NCBI GenBank assembly: GCA_009746045.1
Contig: RPFO01000131.1
Span: 1,138,466-1,168,465, forward strand
Reading direction: 5' to 3'
Length of the DNA stretch: 30,000 nt
Source of the DNA: Mesostigma viride
Taxonomy: Eukaryota > Streptophyta > Mesostigmatophyceae > Mesostigmatales > Mesostigmataceae
Both the position numbers and the translations under genes were made by a program. Position 1 is the first letter of the stretch. Each line of letters opens with the position of its first letter. The notes below the pieces were generated by a model. It was not told the origin of the DNA and made no database searches. It was given only the letters and a program-made list of their open reading frames with translations. Of this stretch, positions 28,007 to 30,000 are shown piece after piece.

Positions 28007-30000
28007 TGTGCACGCATGCGAAGCCTGGCACCGTCTCTAAGGGTTCTTTACAATCCCCCGTACGAAATTTGACACCCGGTGAGCTGACAATGCAGCACGA
28101 AGAGGCCTAAAAGGACGGAACCTCGGCCAAGAACCGATGCACTCGCAACCTATGCAGGGCTGCGCCACCGACGCTTGCAGCGAAAGGCACTGTACACACG
28201 ATGCAGGAATGAAGCCGAACCGGAATCGGCGGTTCTAACTACACATTATGCGCGAGCGCAATTATCTCTGCTCCAGCATTCGGATGGTTGCCAGCCAAGC
28301 AGCTGCCACACCTGTGCAAAAAGAACCTGAATGCCTTTTTGCAATGGCGATCAAGTTAAGGTACCGAGCAAAGCGAGGCGCTGTATAGCATGTAGTAAAC
28401 TTCAAGAATATATGTGCGCAACCCTGCATGTGTGCAACCTGTGCCTCCATCGCGCACTGGTGAATGTTGCCCGATGACCAAACGACCAAACGCCCATAAA
28501 AGTTGCCACGTGGCATAAAACCGGTCTACCGCCCGTCCAAACGTTTGACTCGAAGATCTCACTTGCGTGAGTTGCGTCATGCCGTCATGAGTGCACAACT
28601 GCACATATCTCTTGCATGCCGACCCCATGGGGGTGGCAAACAGCCTATGGATCCACTAGTTAATTAATAACCTTGTCGGACCACCGGCGCGGCAATAACG
28701 CAGTCCAAATGCAACCAACCAAAAAAAAAGTCCCACCGATTGCAGACTTGTAGATTGACGACCGTCAGAGGTGTGAACTCAACTCAACTCTTAGTGCATG
28801 CCGTGGCGGAAAGCGGGGGACCAGTGCATAATAGTGCACGGAACTCCGATCCGCATTTATAAGTTGAGCTGACTTGGGTTCACGCCTGCTCATATTGTAA
28901 GTCGCGACTTGTGAGGGTTTGTTTTGTACGGTCGTGGAAAACTGAGCTAGGTACGATGCTTGACTGGCTGCGTGACAGCGTCGTTTCACGGGTCGAATTC
29001 TTCGATTCTATTTGTGACAGGCGGCCGGGGCCGGACAGCTTTGGGACTGTCCCGTACCTTAGTGCTCTGGGACTGACCCCAAACCACGTGAAGATTAAGT
29101 CGCAGAAACATGCCAGTACACGTAAATGAACTTCGTTACCAGCTGGCCGGGCAGCAGGAGCCAGCTGTTTGTTACATGCGCCTCAATCGCTGCGGCAGAC
29201 GGAGTCATCAACCAGGGCCTCATGCCGAACGGGGATATGCCATTAAGCATATATGGCAGTGGTCTAGCCGATTAAGAGGAGGTCAGTGCCGATGAGACAA
29301 CTGCGCAGTGCAGGTCTGAAACATGGAACTAGATACTGACGGACCATGGCAGCTCGAGCCTGCCGCTATCAGTCTTATCCGAGCATTTAATATTTAACCT
29401 TCATGTGTTCAAATCTTCACCATCAGTATAATGAGCGCTGAATCATCAAATGGTAAAAAAGCCTAGCTAGGTAATGTAAAAGGCAGGCTTGAGCTTCGAC
29501 ATGGGCTAGCTAGCCGGCCTGCATCCTGCATAATCTAGATTCTAGGCCTATCTAGCTAGCTCCACACTTGTTGTCTCAGGCTAGCTACTTGCGCGTTAAT
29601 CTTCATTGCCATACTCAAATGCAATCTTAGTTGTCTTACTTTGCATTAATTAAATAACACGTGACTCAGTAGCACTTAGTTACATACCGGCTAGCGATCG
29701 ATATCGACTGGGGATGCAGGATGGCCGTCATTGAATTGCAATATTCCAAAACCTCCTACAGTCTAGCTCATCGTATTACAGGTCCTTCGTTCAATCTCAT
29801 TTTTTTTAGAACCAACTTATAAACTCGAGCCTCGAGGTAAAGCCATGGCTGACGGCGGAGCTCATAACTTTCACGTTTGGGCTATCACAATCGCTTCGTC
29901 TTTCTAAGGCGCACACGATGATATGTTTTCCCGACGCTATCACGCAACATTATGACGAGCAAACGCTCCTCTACACAACGCAGCCTGGCGGCTGTGGCAC
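28007..30000. other. About 2 kb without a supportable gene
   Basis: Upstream flank of the mTERF gene, which should hold its promoter, though no TATA box or other element stands out. TTAATTAATAA occurs at about 28661 and three AACTC units at about 28776, without a LINE hairpin. Plus-strand ORFs at 28911-29129 and 29110-29295 have no recognisable domain. The stretch 29460-29700 is dense in CTAGCTAG and GCATGC-type palindromes. An ATG context GCCATGGCTG at 29844 opens only 20 codons. Confidence 0.4.

Noticed and set aside
28655-28800. TTAATTAATAA and (AACTC)3 as further LINE tails
   Set aside because: No CAAC-loop hairpin or 3' untranslated block lies next to them. Short AT or pentamer strings occur by chance.

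Overview
This window looks like a repeat-rich stretch of a eukaryotic nuclear genome, most likely a green (chlorophyte) alga. The supporting signs are one spliced mTERF-family gene with clean GT/AG borders and a CTAAC-type branch site, a TGTAA motif (the classic chlorophycean polyadenylation signal) downstream of the only other plausible gene, long (CA)n, (CT)n and (CCCA)n tracts, and many decayed non-LTR retrotransposons. The lineage is an inference and I would not go below 'probable green alga'. No bacterial operon, rRNA, tRNA or CRISPR array was recognised.

Layout. Positions 1-4807 are one 19-bp minisatellite with a 1027-bp higher-order duplication. 4808-7146 has low-complexity C-rich DNA and no convincing gene. 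7147-7370 is a small poly(A)-tailed insertion between 15-bp target-site duplications. 7864-8232 is an unidentified 122-aa ORF. From about 8694 to 15870 the DNA is a pile of LINE fragments: ORF1 copies, an endonuclease-like fragment, ORF2/reverse-transcriptase remnants and 3' ends in both orientations, interrupted by a (GGCTCGT)n array and an AT/pyrimidine-rich spacer. A 462-bp MITE-like element follows at 16295-16756. Then comes a (CT)n-(CCCA)n tract of about 0.8 kb flanked by diverged direct repeats (17652-19022). More LINE pieces fill 20600-25565. One of them is split by a 1717-bp piggyBac-like element with a perfect TTAA duplication. The mTERF gene lies on the minus strand at 25946-28006, and 28007-30000 shows nothing I can support.

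The most interesting theme is a LINE system read from many copies. Two related 3'-end types both finish with a small hairpin with (usually) a CAAC loop, next to a short tandem tail of (TTAA)n or (AATTC)n. The same 3' module is attached either to the C-terminal part of an RT-type ORF2 or directly to an ORF1 with no ORF2 between. This looks like an autonomous LINE plus ORF1-only ('half-LINE') partners that share a 3' recognition signal. All copies here are 5' truncated or frameshifted except one ORF1, which is open for 270 codons.
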